DNA of 64,000 nucleotides from Haliscomenobacter sp040401995 (GCA_040401995.1 JBBANM010000029.1:1-64000), one strand, 5' to 3'; positions 7,251-16,740 are shown, numbered from the stretch's first letter. Notes: generated by a model not told the origin, from the letters alone. Numbers and translations: made by a program.

Positions 7251-8243
7251 ATGACTTTCAGCCAATTGCCCAAAGTTGAATTGCATTTGCACCTGGATTG
7301 CTCGCTGAGCTACCCGGTAGTCAAAATGCTTGATCCAAGCATTAGTTTTGAAACTTATCAAGAAGCGTTTATTGCTCCGCCCAAATGCACCGATTTGGCC
7401 GACTACATCAGCAGAGCGGTTAAAGGTTTTGAACTGATGCAAACCCCGGAAGCTTTGCGCCTAGTCACTTTGGATCTGTTCGAGCAACTGCAAGCTGATC
7501 ATGTGGTATATGCCGAAATTCGTTTTGCGCCTTTATTGCATTTGGAAAAAGGCTTGTCGTCCCAGGAGGTTGTTCAGATTGTCAACGATGCAGTTGTTGA
7601 AGGGATCCAAAAAACTGGTATTGAGGTAGGCATCATTCTTTGTACCCTCCGCCACTATTCCTCCGCGCAAAGTATGGAAACGGTGCAATTGGTGGAGCAG
7701 TTTCAGGGTACCCAGGTGGTAGGCTTTGATATCGCCGCCGATGAAGCGGGCTTTCCGATTGACAACCACGTCAGCGCCTTTGCATATGCGCAGGAAAAAG
7801 GCTTAAATGTAACTGCTCATGCTGGCGAGGCCAAAGGCGCCGATAGCGTTTGGGAAACCCTGGCTCATTTTCATCCTTCGCGAATTGGGCACGGCGTTCG
7901 CAGCGTAGAAGATCCGCAATTGCTGGATCATTTGATTCAAAAAAACATCCATTTGGAGGTTTGTCCTACTAGTAATGTACAAACCAATGTGGTGGCCGAT
8001 ATCACCAGTCATCCCGTTGACAAGCTGTTCCGACGCGGAGTTTCCTTGAGCATCAATACCGATGCCCGCACCATTTCCAATGTCAGCTTGACCAGCGAGT
8101 ACAAGACTCTGCAAACCCATTTCAATTGGGATACCACCCACTTTTTAACCTGCAACTTGGCGGCAATTGATCATGCATTTACCAGTATAGAAAAAAAGGA
8201 GGAGATCCGTGCCAAGTTGATAGCTGGTTTTAGCGCAGGATAA
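7251..8243 (+). CDS. add: Adenosine deaminase
   Basis: A 330-residue amidohydrolase that converts adenosine (possibly deoxyadenosine) to inosine in purine salvage. Zinc ligands and catalytic residues are visible: HLH at residues 12-14, HAGE at 190-193 (His and catalytic Glu), GHG at 213-215, and the Asp of INTDAR at about 271. Length fits the family. The ATG at 7251 starts MTFSQLPKVELHLHLD, the usual short leader. It lies 40 bp after the broken DUF4440 gene and may have shared its transcript. A nucleobase-specific relative (adenine deaminase type) is less likely but cannot be excluded. Confidence 0.9.
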   Translation: MTFSQLPKVELHLHLDCSLSYPVVKMLDPSISFETYQEAFIAPPKCTDLADYISRAVKGFELMQTPEALRLVTLDLFEQLQADHVVYAEIRFAPLLHLEKGLSSQEVVQIVNDAVVEGIQKTGIEVGIILCTLRHYSSAQSMETVQLVEQFQGTQVVGFDIAADEAGFPIDNHVSAFAYAQEKGLNVTAHAGEAKGADSVWETLAHFHPSRIGHGVRSVEDPQLLDHLIQKNIHLEVCPTSNVQTNVVADITSHPVDKLFRRGVSLSINTDARTISNVSLTSEYKTLQTHFNWDTTHFLTCNLAAIDHAFTSIEKKEEIRAKLIAGFSAG

Positions 8244-8426
8244 TTCGCGTCTCAAAAAAATATACGAATTAAAAAAATTTAAAATTTATTCCCTGTATCC
8301 CCAACCTTTCTTGGGGCGGCTCCGTATCATTTTTTTTGAAAGGACATATCTCACATACCTACCTACTGAGGCAACCATTTGCCCATCACTCATTTACCTA
8401 TTAAACCATCTAATTCAATAAATCTC

Positions 8427-8744
8427 ATGGAAACAACACCATTGGATCTCATCGAAGATCAGTACAATGCCGCGATGTATGGCGTATCAGAAAACGGCGA
8501 TATGTGGTTGCTGTACTCAACTTTCACCAACGACGACATGGACGCCTGCCACTGGCTGGGCAATGACCCCGATGCCTGGGACAACCTCCTCAATGAAGTA
8601 AGTGCTGAAAGTTGCGAATCTACTGTCGTTACCGTTGACGGTGAAGACCTCAACACCATCGCTTGTCGCGTGGGCGATCGTACCATTCAATTGGATCTTG
8701 ACGGTCTCCGCAATGGAAAAGTCATCTGGTGGTCGGCAATGTAA
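8427..8744 (+). CDS. Small acidic protein of unknown function
   Basis: A 105-residue protein from the ATG at 8427 (METTPLDLIEDQYN). It is strongly acidic, rich in Asp, Asn and Trp, with no signal peptide or membrane segment. Predicted alternation of strands (GDMWLLYST, ESTVVTVDGEDL, RTIQLDL) suggests a small alpha/beta fold. I do not recognise a family. It is probably real: it has its own terminator just downstream and clean coding periodicity. An alternative TTG start at 8379 is less convincing. Confidence 0.6.
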   Translation: METTPLDLIEDQYNAAMYGVSENGDMWLLYSTFTNDDMDACHWLGNDPDAWDNLLNEVSAESCESTVVTVDGEDLNTIACRVGDRTIQLDLDGLRNGKVIWWSAM

Positions 8745-8765
8745 TTGCTGTAACCTATCCTTTTG

Positions 8766-8800
8766 AAGAAGGCAGGAGTAGGATTACTTCCTGCCTTCTT
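8766..8800 (+). terminator. Stem-loop terminator
   Basis: AAGAAGGCAGGA (8766-8777) pairs perfectly with TCCTGCCTTCTT (8789-8800) around an 11-nt loop, 21 bp after the stop codon of the small acidic protein. Confidence 0.75.
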
Positions 8801-8818
8801 TGGTTTGGTAGCGTAATT

Positions 8819-8874
8819 CATTTTTTGATATCAAATCGCTTTTTGTATTTTGGATTGGCATTTTTTGATGTCAA
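8819..8874 (+). promoter_or_regulatory. Tandem 16-bp repeats, 40 bp apart, upstream of the GH127 gene
   Basis: CATTTTTTGATATCAA (8819-8834) and CATTTTTTGATGTCAA (8859-8874) match at 15 of 16 positions and start exactly 40 bp apart, close to four helical turns. Each holds a TTGATRTCAA palindromic core. They lie 29-84 bp before the start codon, where a sugar-responsive regulator could bind. The AraC-type gene downstream is one candidate partner. Confidence 0.45.
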
Positions 8875-8902
8875 GTTCTCAAATCTACATTAAGCCGTAT
8901 AA

Positions 8903-10861
8903 ATGAAAAAATACCTATTATTTGCAATCGTCCTACTCTGTCTGAGCACCTGCCTTTTTGCCCAAACCGTTTCCCGTCAATTTGATCCGGTTAGTTTTTC
9001 CAAAGTCCAGATTACCGATGCGTTTTGGCATCCACAACAAGAAAAAGTGGCTTCCGCTACCCTCAAGGCTTGTATTGAACAAACCGAAGTAAAAACGCCG
9101 CGCATCCGCAATTTTGAAAATGCCGCCAAACACAGCGGCAAATTCGAAGGCATTTACTACGATGACTCTGATGTGTATAAGGCCTTGGAAGCTATTGCCT
9201 ATTCACTCAAAAACCATCCCGATCCTAACATAGAAAAGAAAGCCGATGAATGGATCGATAAAATTGCCGCCGCCCAACAACCCGATGGTTACCTCAATAC
9301 CTATTTTACCATAAATACCGGTGAAAAACGGTGGACGGATATGGAAAAACACGAAGACTACTGCGCTGGTCACCTCATGGAAGCGGCGGTAGCTTATTAC
9401 AATACCACCGGAAAAAGAAAACTGCTGGATGTGGCCATCAAACTGGCCGATCACATCGATCAACAATTTCGCATTCCCAACCGCCACTGGGTGACTGGGC
9501 ACCAAGAGATTGAATTGGCGCTGGCCAAATTGTACCATACCACTGGCGAAAAACGCTACATCGAGCTGGCTGCTTGGTTCTTGGATCAACGTGGCCGTGG
9601 CTATGGCAAAGGCGTCATCTGGGACCAATGGAAAGATCCGCTCTATTGCCAGGATCTTACGCCGGTTAAAGACCAAAAAGAAATTTCGGGACATGCGGTA
9701 CGCGCCATGTACCTATACACTGGCGCGGCCGATGTAGCGTCGGCTACTGGCGATGCGGGGTATATGAATGCCATGAAAACCGTGTGGGAAGATGTGGTAT
9801 ACCGTAACATGTACCTCACCGGTGGGATCGGCTCTTCGGGGAGCAATGAAGGATTTAGCCTCGATTATGACCTTCCCAATGAAAATGCTTATTGTGAAAC
9901 TTGTGCTTCCGTCGGCATGGTTTTTTGGAACCAACGCATGAACTTACTTACTGGCGACAGCAAATATGTCGATGTATTGGAGCGCAGTTTGTATAATGGC
10001 GCGCTGGATGGCTTATCCCTCACCGGGGATCATTTTTTCTATGGAAACCCCTTGGCCTCTAATGGTCGCCATGCGCGACGCGAATGGTTTGGCACCGCTT
10101 GTTGTCCATCCAATATTGCCCGCTTGGTGGCTTCGGTAGGCGATTACATCTACGGCAGTTCTGCCAATGGTATTTGGGTTAACCTTTTTGTGGGCAGCAA
10201 CACCAAAATTCCCTTGGCGCAAGGCGAAGTACAAATCTCCCAAACCACTAACTATCCTTGGGATGGCGCGGTAAAAATCCAGCTTACTCCCGCTAGCAAA
10301 CAAACTTTTGCCTTGCATATCCGCATCCCTGGTTGGGCGCAAAATGAAGCTACGCCAGGCGGGTTGTACCGTTTTGCGGCGCCGTTGAAAAGTACGTTTT
10401 TGATCAAGGTCAACGGCAAACCGGTTATTCCTAAAATGGATCATGGTTATGCCGTTTTGGAACAACCTTGGAGCCCTGGTGACATGGTAGAATTGAGCTT
10501 ACCCATGGAAGTACGCCAAGTGGTAGCTGCTGAAACCGTAAAAGCCGATGTAGACCGGGCTGCTATCCAACGCGGTCCCTTGTTGTACTGCGTAGAAGGC
10601 GCCGACAACCATGGTCAAGCTTGGAATATCCTACTTCCTGCCAACGCACAGTTTGCACCTTTGCTGCAACCTAAATTATTGGGTGGCGTAGTAACACTGT
10701 CGAGCAAGCTCCCAGTGATGCAACCTGCCAAAGACGGCTTGTCGATCATCGCCCAGCCTACCAATGTTACGGCCATTCCATACTTCGTTTGGTGCAACCG
10801 TGGCAGCAACCCTATGCAAGTTTGGTTGCCCCGCAAAATCAAGGAAGTTGATGTGAAATAA
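8903..10861 (+). CDS. GH127 beta-L-arabinofuranosidase-like glycoside hydrolase
   Basis: A 652-residue exported enzyme (signal peptide residues 1-20, ending CLFAQ) with the (alpha/alpha)6 barrel and C-terminal beta domains of family GH127 (DUF1680). Compared with the Bifidobacterium enzyme HypBA1, whose zinc is bound by Glu338, Cys340, Cys417 and Cys418, the same pattern is found here as Glu332, Cys334, Cys400 and Cys401, and the acid/base Glu322 corresponds to Glu316. It should release beta-L-arabinofuranose or a related sugar from plant glycoproteins or glycans in the periplasm. Length and all key residues are intact. Exact substrate is not predictable, as GH127/146 members vary. Confidence 0.9.
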   Translation: MKKYLLFAIVLLCLSTCLFAQTVSRQFDPVSFSKVQITDAFWHPQQEKVASATLKACIEQTEVKTPRIRNFENAAKHSGKFEGIYYDDSDVYKALEAIAYSLKNHPDPNIEKKADEWIDKIAAAQQPDGYLNTYFTINTGEKRWTDMEKHEDYCAGHLMEAAVAYYNTTGKRKLLDVAIKLADHIDQQFRIPNRHWVTGHQEIELALAKLYHTTGEKRYIELAAWFLDQRGRGYGKGVIWDQWKDPLYCQDLTPVKDQKEISGHAVRAMYLYTGAADVASATGDAGYMNAMKTVWEDVVYRNMYLTGGIGSSGSNEGFSLDYDLPNENAYCETCASVGMVFWNQRMNLLTGDSKYVDVLERSLYNGALDGLSLTGDHFFYGNPLASNGRHARREWFGTACCPSNIARLVASVGDYIYGSSANGIWVNLFVGSNTKIPLAQGEVQISQTTNYPWDGAVKIQLTPASKQTFALHIRIPGWAQNEATPGGLYRFAAPLKSTFLIKVNGKPVIPKMDHGYAVLEQPWSPGDMVELSLPMEVRQVVAAETVKADVDRAAIQRGPLLYCVEGADNHGQAWNILLPANAQFAPLLQPKLLGGVVTLSSKLPVMQPAKDGLSIIAQPTNVTAIPYFVWCNRGSNPMQVWLPRKIKEVDVK

Positions 10862-10929
10862 AAACCGTTTTTTTGCAGTTGGGGATGAACTGTTTTCTTG
10901 TTTATCCCCAACTACAACCCATTTGCGTT

Positions 10930-11760
10930 ATGCTATTTTTCCAACCCAATATTGCGCCTCATCCTGCTTTGCAACCTTATGTAAGGCGGTATTTTTTGCT
11001 ACATGTAAATAACCCTGCCAATACCCAGCAACGCAAACCTATGCCTACCGACGGCCTGCAATCCATGTATTTTTATCCCCGCAATACGGTACTGGGCTGG
11101 GATAAAGACAATCGGGATTTGGGGCTCAGTCCACGCAGTGTGGTAGTCGGTGGACAAATTTCGCGGCTCAATCTACAATTTGGCGTCGACCACCTGGTCA
11201 TTCAAGCTGCCTTTCACCCTGGGATGCTGCACCGTTTGTTGGGTATTCCCATTACCGAGATAGCGGATTTACCGATGCTGGCGGCAGAATTATTTTTTGG
11301 CCCCTCGGTCAAGGAATTGGACGCGCAGTTGGCAGAACTGACCGATTACCGCGCCATGATTGATGCGATTGATGTTTTTCTACTCAAAAAGATCCAGCAC
11401 CTGAAAACCGATTTTCACGCCATTGATGCGGCAATTGCCCAGATGTCCACTGCTGCGAACCCCATTTCTGTTGATCAATTGGCTAAAACTTCTTTTTTAA
11501 GTACGCGCCAATTTGAGCGCAAATTTTACGAGCGCATGGGGGTAAGTCCGAAATTGTATGGTCGCATTTTGCGGTTCAATCAAGCCTATAAAAGCAAAAT
11601 GTTACATCCCGAAAAAAGCTGGCTGCACGTGGCTTACGATGCCGGCTATTATGATTTCCGACACCTGAGTCGCGATTTTGCTGATTTTGCCGGGAGTTCA
11701 CCTACTTTGTTGTTGCAGGAAGAGTTTTTAGCGCCTGATGGCGGAAAAGTAGTCGTATAA
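10930..11760 (+). CDS. AraC-family transcriptional regulator (DUF6597 N-terminus)
   Basis: A 276-residue regulator from the ATG at 10930 (MLFFQPNIAPHPALQPYVRRYF). The N-terminal 150 residues match the sensor-like DUF6597 domain common in Bacteroidota AraC proteins. The C-terminal 100 residues form two helix-turn-helix units, with SVDQLAKTSFLSTRQFERKF and WLHVAYDAGYYDFRHLSRDF being the typical recognition segments. It follows the GH127 gene by 68 bp on the same strand. A role in regulating that gene is possible, but orphans of this class often regulate distant targets. An upstream in-frame extension (10873) gives no family match and is rejected. Confidence 0.85.
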   Translation: MLFFQPNIAPHPALQPYVRRYFLLHVNNPANTQQRKPMPTDGLQSMYFYPRNTVLGWDKDNRDLGLSPRSVVVGGQISRLNLQFGVDHLVIQAAFHPGMLHRLLGIPITEIADLPMLAAELFFGPSVKELDAQLAELTDYRAMIDAIDVFLLKKIQHLKTDFHAIDAAIAQMSTAANPISVDQLAKTSFLSTRQFERKFYERMGVSPKLYGRILRFNQAYKSKMLHPEKSWLHVAYDAGYYDFRHLSRDFADFAGSSPTLLLQEEFLAPDGGKVVV

Positions 11761-11912
11761 CCTTCGTTTTGAATGAGCCAACTCGAATTGGCGGTCTGCT
11801 GGAATGCTGCTGGATATAGATTGTCCCATCACTTGTTATAAAAAAAGTCAAATTTTTCCGATTTGCAGCTTATTTTGGGGCAGCACATGCATTACCAGTA
11901 AAAACCCACTTT

Positions 11913-12998
11913 ATGTCCTTCGATAAAAACCAGGTACAAGGAACCGCCTTCGTACTGAGCGCAGGAATGTTCGAACACTCGAATGCCAAAACCGCCCACG
12001 GACTCATTCGCGGTTCCGAGCGGTTTACCGTGAAAGCAGTCATTGACCCCGTATCCGCCGGAAAAGACGCGGGCGAAGTACTCGATGGCAAACACCGCAA
12101 TATCCCCATCTACGCTACATTGGCTGAAGCTTTAGCCGCTGAACCCAAACCCGATTTTTGCATCATCGGCGTGGCAACGGTAGGGGGTGTTTTGCCGCCT
12201 GATCTGGCCGATATTGTACGGGAAGCCATCCAATCCGGTATTTCCATCATCAATGGCTTACATGATTTTTTGAATGAACGTCCTGATATGGTTGCCTTGG
12301 CGGAAAAACACGGCGCTACATTGGTTGATGTACGCCGCCCCAAAGCCAAAAAAGACCTCCATTTTTGGTCGGGCAAGGTATTCTCTGTCGGCTGCCCGAT
12401 TTTAGCCGTCATGGGCATGGATTGTGCGATGGGCAAACGTACCACCGCCCGTTTCATTCGCCAAACTTGCAATGCCGCGGGCATCAAATCCGAAATGATT
12501 TATACTGGGCAAACCGGCTGGATGCAAGGCAACCGCTACGGTTTTGTCTTCGATTCTACCCTCAATGATTTTGTATCTGGCGAATTAGAACACGCCATCG
12601 TCAGCGCGTACGAGCAGGAGAAAACGAACTTGATCCTTATTGAAGGGCAATCATCGCTACGCAATCCCAGCGGACCCTGCGGATCTGAATTTCTGGTTTC
12701 TGGCAATGCCAAACACGTGGTTTTGATTCACGAAATTAAGCGTGAATTCTATGGCGACGAACCTACCTGGGGAAAAATTCCACCCGTGGAAAGTGAAATC
12801 AAGCTGATTGAAATGTACAACTCCAAAGTGATTGCACTTTCCTTGAATACTAAAGGTTGCACTTTGGAAGAGGCCAAAGCCGCACAAGCACATTATGCTC
12901 AAGCCCTGGGTATCCCTGTTTTATTGCCATTAGAAGAAGGCGTTGAGGCCCTCCTCCCCATCATCCAATCTTTAATACTCGAAAAAAACAACCAATGA
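11913..12998 (+). CDS. dgcN: DUF1611 protein, DgcN-like N-acyltransferase
   Basis: A 361-residue protein with an N-terminal Rossmann-like DUF1611_N part and a C-terminal P-loop domain. The P-loop GMDCAMGKRTT is at residues 168-178, and LIEGQSSLRNPSG follows near 235. Known members include DgcN, which acetylates D-glutamate so that the partner DgcA can racemise it. Here the next gene is exactly a DgcA-type enolase-superfamily enzyme, overlapping by 4 bp (ATGA), which supports the assignment. The natural acceptor in this organism could be another D-amino acid. Cytoplasmic; no signal peptide. Confidence 0.75.
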   Translation: MSFDKNQVQGTAFVLSAGMFEHSNAKTAHGLIRGSERFTVKAVIDPVSAGKDAGEVLDGKHRNIPIYATLAEALAAEPKPDFCIIGVATVGGVLPPDLADIVREAIQSGISIINGLHDFLNERPDMVALAEKHGATLVDVRRPKAKKDLHFWSGKVFSVGCPILAVMGMDCAMGKRTTARFIRQTCNAAGIKSEMIYTGQTGWMQGNRYGFVFDSTLNDFVSGELEHAIVSAYEQEKTNLILIEGQSSLRNPSGPCGSEFLVSGNAKHVVLIHEIKREFYGDEPTWGKIPPVESEIKLIEMYNSKVIALSLNTKGCTLEEAKAAQAHYAQALGIPVLLPLEEGVEALLPIIQSLILEKNNQ

Positions 12999-14062
12999 AC
13001 ATCCGCAAAATAACGGCCTACCGCATGGATATGGCGCTCAGCAAGCCCTACACCGTGGCTTTTGACACCACCTCCGAGGTCGAAAATGTATTTTTAGAAA
13101 TTGAACTAAGCAATGGCATTGTGGGCATTGGCGCCGCTTGCGCTTCAGAATTCGTCATTGCCGAAAGCACCGACGATACCATCACTAACCTACGATCCGA
13201 TGCCCTCCAGCAATTTGTGGGAAAGGACATCCGCCATTTTCGGCAAATGATTTTTGAATGTAAAAAGCTGTTCCCCAAGCATTCTGCAACCCGTACTGCC
13301 ATTGACCTGGCGCTACACGATGCTTTTGGAAAGTACCTGAATATTCCCATCGTTGATTTTTATGGTCGAAAAATCCATAGTCTGCCAACTTCTGTCACGA
13401 TTGGTATCAAAAACGTGGCCGACACCCTGGCGGAAGCACAAGAATACAAAGATCAGGGATTCAAGGTATTGAAGGTAAAAATGGGGCTTGACCTGGCCGA
13501 AGACATTGAGCGCTGCGTCAAAATCCGCGAAAAATATGGTGATTACTTCATGGTACGCGTCGATGCCAATCAGGGGTATACCCCCGAACAAACCATCGCT
13601 TTTGTTGAAGCCACTCAAAACCTCAATCTGGAATTGGTAGAGCAACCCCTTCCCGTTGGTACGGAGACAGCAATGAAAAGTCTCCCGGCCAACATTCGCA
13701 AATACATCGCCTGCGATGAATCGCTTAAAGATGCCAAATCGGCGCTAGAATTGGCGATGGAGCCAGCGGCTTGTGGTATTTTCAACATCAAATTGATGAA
13801 AAGCAGCGGGTTGATCGGCGCTTTTGAAATTGCCACTATTGCCCAAGCCGCAGGCATTGATTTGTTTTGGGGGTGTTTTGATGAAAGCATTGCCAGCATT
13901 TCAGCAGCCTTACACGCGGCGCTTGCTTGCCCGCATACGCGCTATCTCGACTTGGACGGCAGTCTTGATCTGGCCGAAGATGTGGTGAAAGGGGGATTCA
14001 TTTTGGAAAACGGCGTGATGCGCCCCACCGATGGCCCTGGATTTGGTTTTGAAAAATTGTAA
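12995..14062 (+). CDS. dgcA: Enolase-superfamily epimerase, DgcA / dipeptide epimerase-like
   Basis: A 355-residue member of the mandelate racemase/muconate lactonising subgroup with the catalytic set of dipeptide epimerases: Lys160 and Lys162 (KVK), metal ligands Asp190, Glu216 and Asp241, and the opposing Lys266 (NIKLMK). It inverts the alpha carbon of an N-acylated amino acid or dipeptide. Alone it would be called an L-Ala-D/L-Glu epimerase. Translationally coupled to the DUF1611 gene, it more likely acts as N-acetyl-D-glutamate racemase (DgcA). Length and ligands are complete. Confidence 0.8.
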   Translation: MNIRKITAYRMDMALSKPYTVAFDTTSEVENVFLEIELSNGIVGIGAACASEFVIAESTDDTITNLRSDALQQFVGKDIRHFRQMIFECKKLFPKHSATRTAIDLALHDAFGKYLNIPIVDFYGRKIHSLPTSVTIGIKNVADTLAEAQEYKDQGFKVLKVKMGLDLAEDIERCVKIREKYGDYFMVRVDANQGYTPEQTIAFVEATQNLNLELVEQPLPVGTETAMKSLPANIRKYIACDESLKDAKSALELAMEPAACGIFNIKLMKSSGLIGAFEIATIAQAAGIDLFWGCFDESIASISAALHAALACPHTRYLDLDGSLDLAEDVVKGGFILENGVMRPTDGPGFGFEKL

Positions 14063-14073
14063 AAGTTTAGGTC

Positions 14074-15183
14074 ATGAACTGGTACGAAGTAAACAACATC
14101 GATCAAGTCGACTCCCCGGCGCTATTGGTGTATCCTGATCGCATTCAGCACAACATTGCGGCGATGATCAACACCGTTGGCGGTAATACCCAACGTTTAA
14201 TGCCCCATGTGAAAACCCACAAAATGGGCGCGGTGGTAAAAATGCAATTAGAATCCGGGATCTCGCGCTTTAAATGTGCTACCATCGCCGAACTGGAAAT
14301 GGCCTTAGATGCAGGCGCAAAACATGTGCTGATTTCCTACCAATTGATTGGCCCCAAAGTGGCTCGCTTTATCCAATTGGTGAAAAAATTTCCTGATGCT
14401 GTCGTTGCTTCCCTGGTTGACGATCTGAGGATTGCCCAACAACTGAATGCAGCCTTTGGTGCGGAAGGCTTGCAGGCACAAGTCTACATCGACATCAATA
14501 ATGGCCAGAACCGCACCGGCGCCCAACTCAACGACCACACGTTTGAGTTTTACCAAGCCATTGCTGCGCTCAAAAATATCAACATCCGTGGTTTGCACAT
14601 CTACGACGGTCATATCCGCGACGTGACCGTAGAAGACCGCAAAGCCCATAGCGATAGCGATTTTTCACCGGTTTATGCGCTGCTTCAGCAAATTGCTGCC
14701 GCTCGGTTTCCTAAACCGGAGATCATCAATGGGGGTTCTCCTTCATTTTTTCCGGCTTCTTTGCGGGAAGAAGTGTTCTGCAGTCCAGGCACAACGTTGC
14801 TTTGGGATTGGGGCTATTCCACTTTTGTGGGTGAAGTGGGCGTGGAATGGGCGGCTTTGTTGCTGACCCGCGTCATCTCCAAACCTGCTCCCGGCCGCAT
14901 CACCACTGATTTGGGACACAAATCAGTAGGTTCGGAAAACCCGCTCGACAAACGCATCAAATTCCTCAATCTGACGGATTACGAACCCGTTGGTCAAAAC
15001 GAGGAGCACCTGATCTTGACCGTTAAAGATTGGGACGCCATCCAGATTGGCGACGTGTTGTATGGCGTGCCTTATCACATTTGTCCATCGGTAGCTTTAC
15101 ATGATTTGGCGTATGTGATCCGCAATCATCAATGGACCGAGATTTGGCCAGTGACTGCGCGTACCCGAAAAATTACGGTGTAA
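14074..15183 (+). CDS. D-threonine aldolase / D-serine dehydratase-like PLP enzyme
   Basis: A 369-residue fold-type III PLP enzyme (alanine-racemase-like barrel). The PLP lysine is Lys47 in PHVKTHK, and the C-terminal metal site is HIC (His335 and Cys337 in VPYHICPSVALHD), the pattern of D-threonine aldolase and eukaryotic-type D-serine dehydratase. It should cleave or deaminate a D-beta-hydroxy amino acid. It starts 11 bp after the epimerase gene, so the first three genes form an operon that handles D-amino acids. Aldolase versus dehydratase cannot be decided from sequence. Confidence 0.83.
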   Translation: MNWYEVNNIDQVDSPALLVYPDRIQHNIAAMINTVGGNTQRLMPHVKTHKMGAVVKMQLESGISRFKCATIAELEMALDAGAKHVLISYQLIGPKVARFIQLVKKFPDAVVASLVDDLRIAQQLNAAFGAEGLQAQVYIDINNGQNRTGAQLNDHTFEFYQAIAALKNINIRGLHIYDGHIRDVTVEDRKAHSDSDFSPVYALLQQIAAARFPKPEIINGGSPSFFPASLREEVFCSPGTTLLWDWGYSTFVGEVGVEWAALLLTRVISKPAPGRITTDLGHKSVGSENPLDKRIKFLNLTDYEPVGQNEEHLILTVKDWDAIQIGDVLYGVPYHICPSVALHDLAYVIRNHQWTEIWPVTARTRKITV

Positions 15184-15246
15184 AAAATACCCACCACTCC
15201 TTTTGCAGCGCGTTCATTTTTTTCATCCTTTTCAACGCACCAAGCC

Positions 15247-16521
15247 ATGAAACCATTTAAAGCCCTCGACCTACAACGCCAGATTTATTTAGAAGGACTT
15301 AGCGGCAAAAAACCGGCTATCTCCCCCGATTGGAACAAGCTTGAACAAGCAGCGGTGGCAAAAATGAGTCCGTATGCAGCCTCTTATATTGTTGGTGGGG
15401 CGGGAAATCAGGAAACCGTTGCCAACAACCGCAGCGGGTTTTCCAAATACCGCATTGTACCCAAAATGTTGCAAAACGTGGACATCCGCGATGCCTCAAC
15501 TTCGATGTTGGGCGTACATTTCCCGTCGCCATTTTGGTTGTGCCCCATTGGCGTAGCGGAAATGGTGCACCCTGACGCCGATTTGGCCACCGCGCGGGCA
15601 GCGGCAAAAACCGGTATTCCCTTTGTTTTTTCCAATCAGGCATCGGTGCCTATGGAAGAGGCCGCCGCAGCCATGGGCGATAGTCCACGGTATTTTCAGT
15701 TGTATTGGTCGCGCTCGAGGGATTTGGTGGCCAGTTTTGTACAACGCGCCGAAGCCTGTGGTTGCAAAGGCATTGTCCTTACCTTGGACACCACGCTACT
15801 GGGTTGGCGTACCCGCGATTTGGATGCGGCATTTTTACCTTTTTTACAAGGCAAAGGCATCGCGCAGTTTACGTCCGATCCCGTTTTTCAAAAACTCATG
15901 GACGAATCCCTCGCCAACCCTGCCGACGATTTTAAACCCAAAATAACTTTTGAAACGCTGCGCAATGTGTTTCAATCGGCGCGGCGCTATCCTGGATCAG
16001 GAAGTGTGTTGCAAAAACTGCGCTCCGGCCGTCCGATGGAAGCGGTGAAATTGTTTACCCGCATTTATACCAATCCTGCCATCACTTGGGATGACCTCTC
16101 CTTCCTGCGCGAGCACACGAGTTTGCCCATTTTCCTAAAAGGCATTTTACATCCAGAAAACGCCAAGAAAGCGGTGGATCTTGGGATTAATGGCTTGGTC
16201 GTTTCCAACCACGGCGGAAGGCAAGTGGATGGAGCCATTAGCGCTATCGAGGCGCTGCCCAAAGTAGTGGAGGCAGTAGGCGGACAGATTCCTATTGTGA
16301 TGGACAGCGGCATTCGCGGCGGCGCGGATGTGTTCAAGGCATTGGCGTTGGGCGCTACGGCAGTGGGTTTGGGCAGGCCCTATATTTATGGACTTACCTT
16401 GGCTGGTGAAAAAGGCATACACGATGTTATCCAACACCTAATGGCTGATTTTGAGTTGACGATGGCGCTTTCTGGGTGCAAAAATGTGGGAGAGATTACA
16501 AGGGAATGTTTGGCGGAGTGA
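15247..16521 (+). CDS. FMN-dependent alpha-hydroxy-acid oxidase, lactate 2-monooxygenase-like
   Basis: A 424-residue TIM-barrel flavoprotein of the glycolate/lactate oxidase family. The catalytic histidine lies in SNHGGRQVDG (His322, Arg325), and the FMN phosphate site is DSGIRGGADVFKALALGA. It has a longer loop (about residues 195-260, with GWRTRDLD) like lactate 2-monooxygenase rather than LldD. It may oxidise lactate or another 2-hydroxy acid. It follows the D-amino-acid genes by 63 bp and may be part of the same transcript, consuming a hydroxy acid made there; that link is inference. Confidence 0.85.
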   Translation: MKPFKALDLQRQIYLEGLSGKKPAISPDWNKLEQAAVAKMSPYAASYIVGGAGNQETVANNRSGFSKYRIVPKMLQNVDIRDASTSMLGVHFPSPFWLCPIGVAEMVHPDADLATARAAAKTGIPFVFSNQASVPMEEAAAAMGDSPRYFQLYWSRSRDLVASFVQRAEACGCKGIVLTLDTTLLGWRTRDLDAAFLPFLQGKGIAQFTSDPVFQKLMDESLANPADDFKPKITFETLRNVFQSARRYPGSGSVLQKLRSGRPMEAVKLFTRIYTNPAITWDDLSFLREHTSLPIFLKGILHPENAKKAVDLGINGLVVSNHGGRQVDGAISAIEALPKVVEAVGGQIPIVMDSGIRGGADVFKALALGATAVGLGRPYIYGLTLAGEKGIHDVIQHLMADFELTMALSGCKNVGEITRECLAE

Positions 16522-16530
16522 GGGGGATCA

Positions 16531-16563
16531 ACGACTACTAAACCTTCGAGGTTTAGTAGTCGT
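16531..16563 (+). terminator. Perfect 15-bp hairpin after the lactate-oxidase-like gene
   Basis: ACGACTACTAAACCT (16531-16545) pairs perfectly with AGGTTTAGTAGTCGT (16549-16563), with a 3-nt loop. It starts 10 bp after the stop codon and is likely a terminator, though no T run follows. It may also be a copy of a dispersed palindromic repeat. Confidence 0.55.
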
Positions 16564-16740
16564 AGTCTTGCCTAAACTCTGAATTCAGACTTTCTTAAAA
16601 ATTTTGAATCAGTTTCGAGCCGATTTGAGCCGATTATTTTGTTTTTTGAGCCAATTTTTATCTAGTTCTTAAACGCAACTTTGAGCTTTAAAAATTTTCG
16701 ACGTTTGAAGAAATTCTCTGAAAACCAATTATTCCACAGA

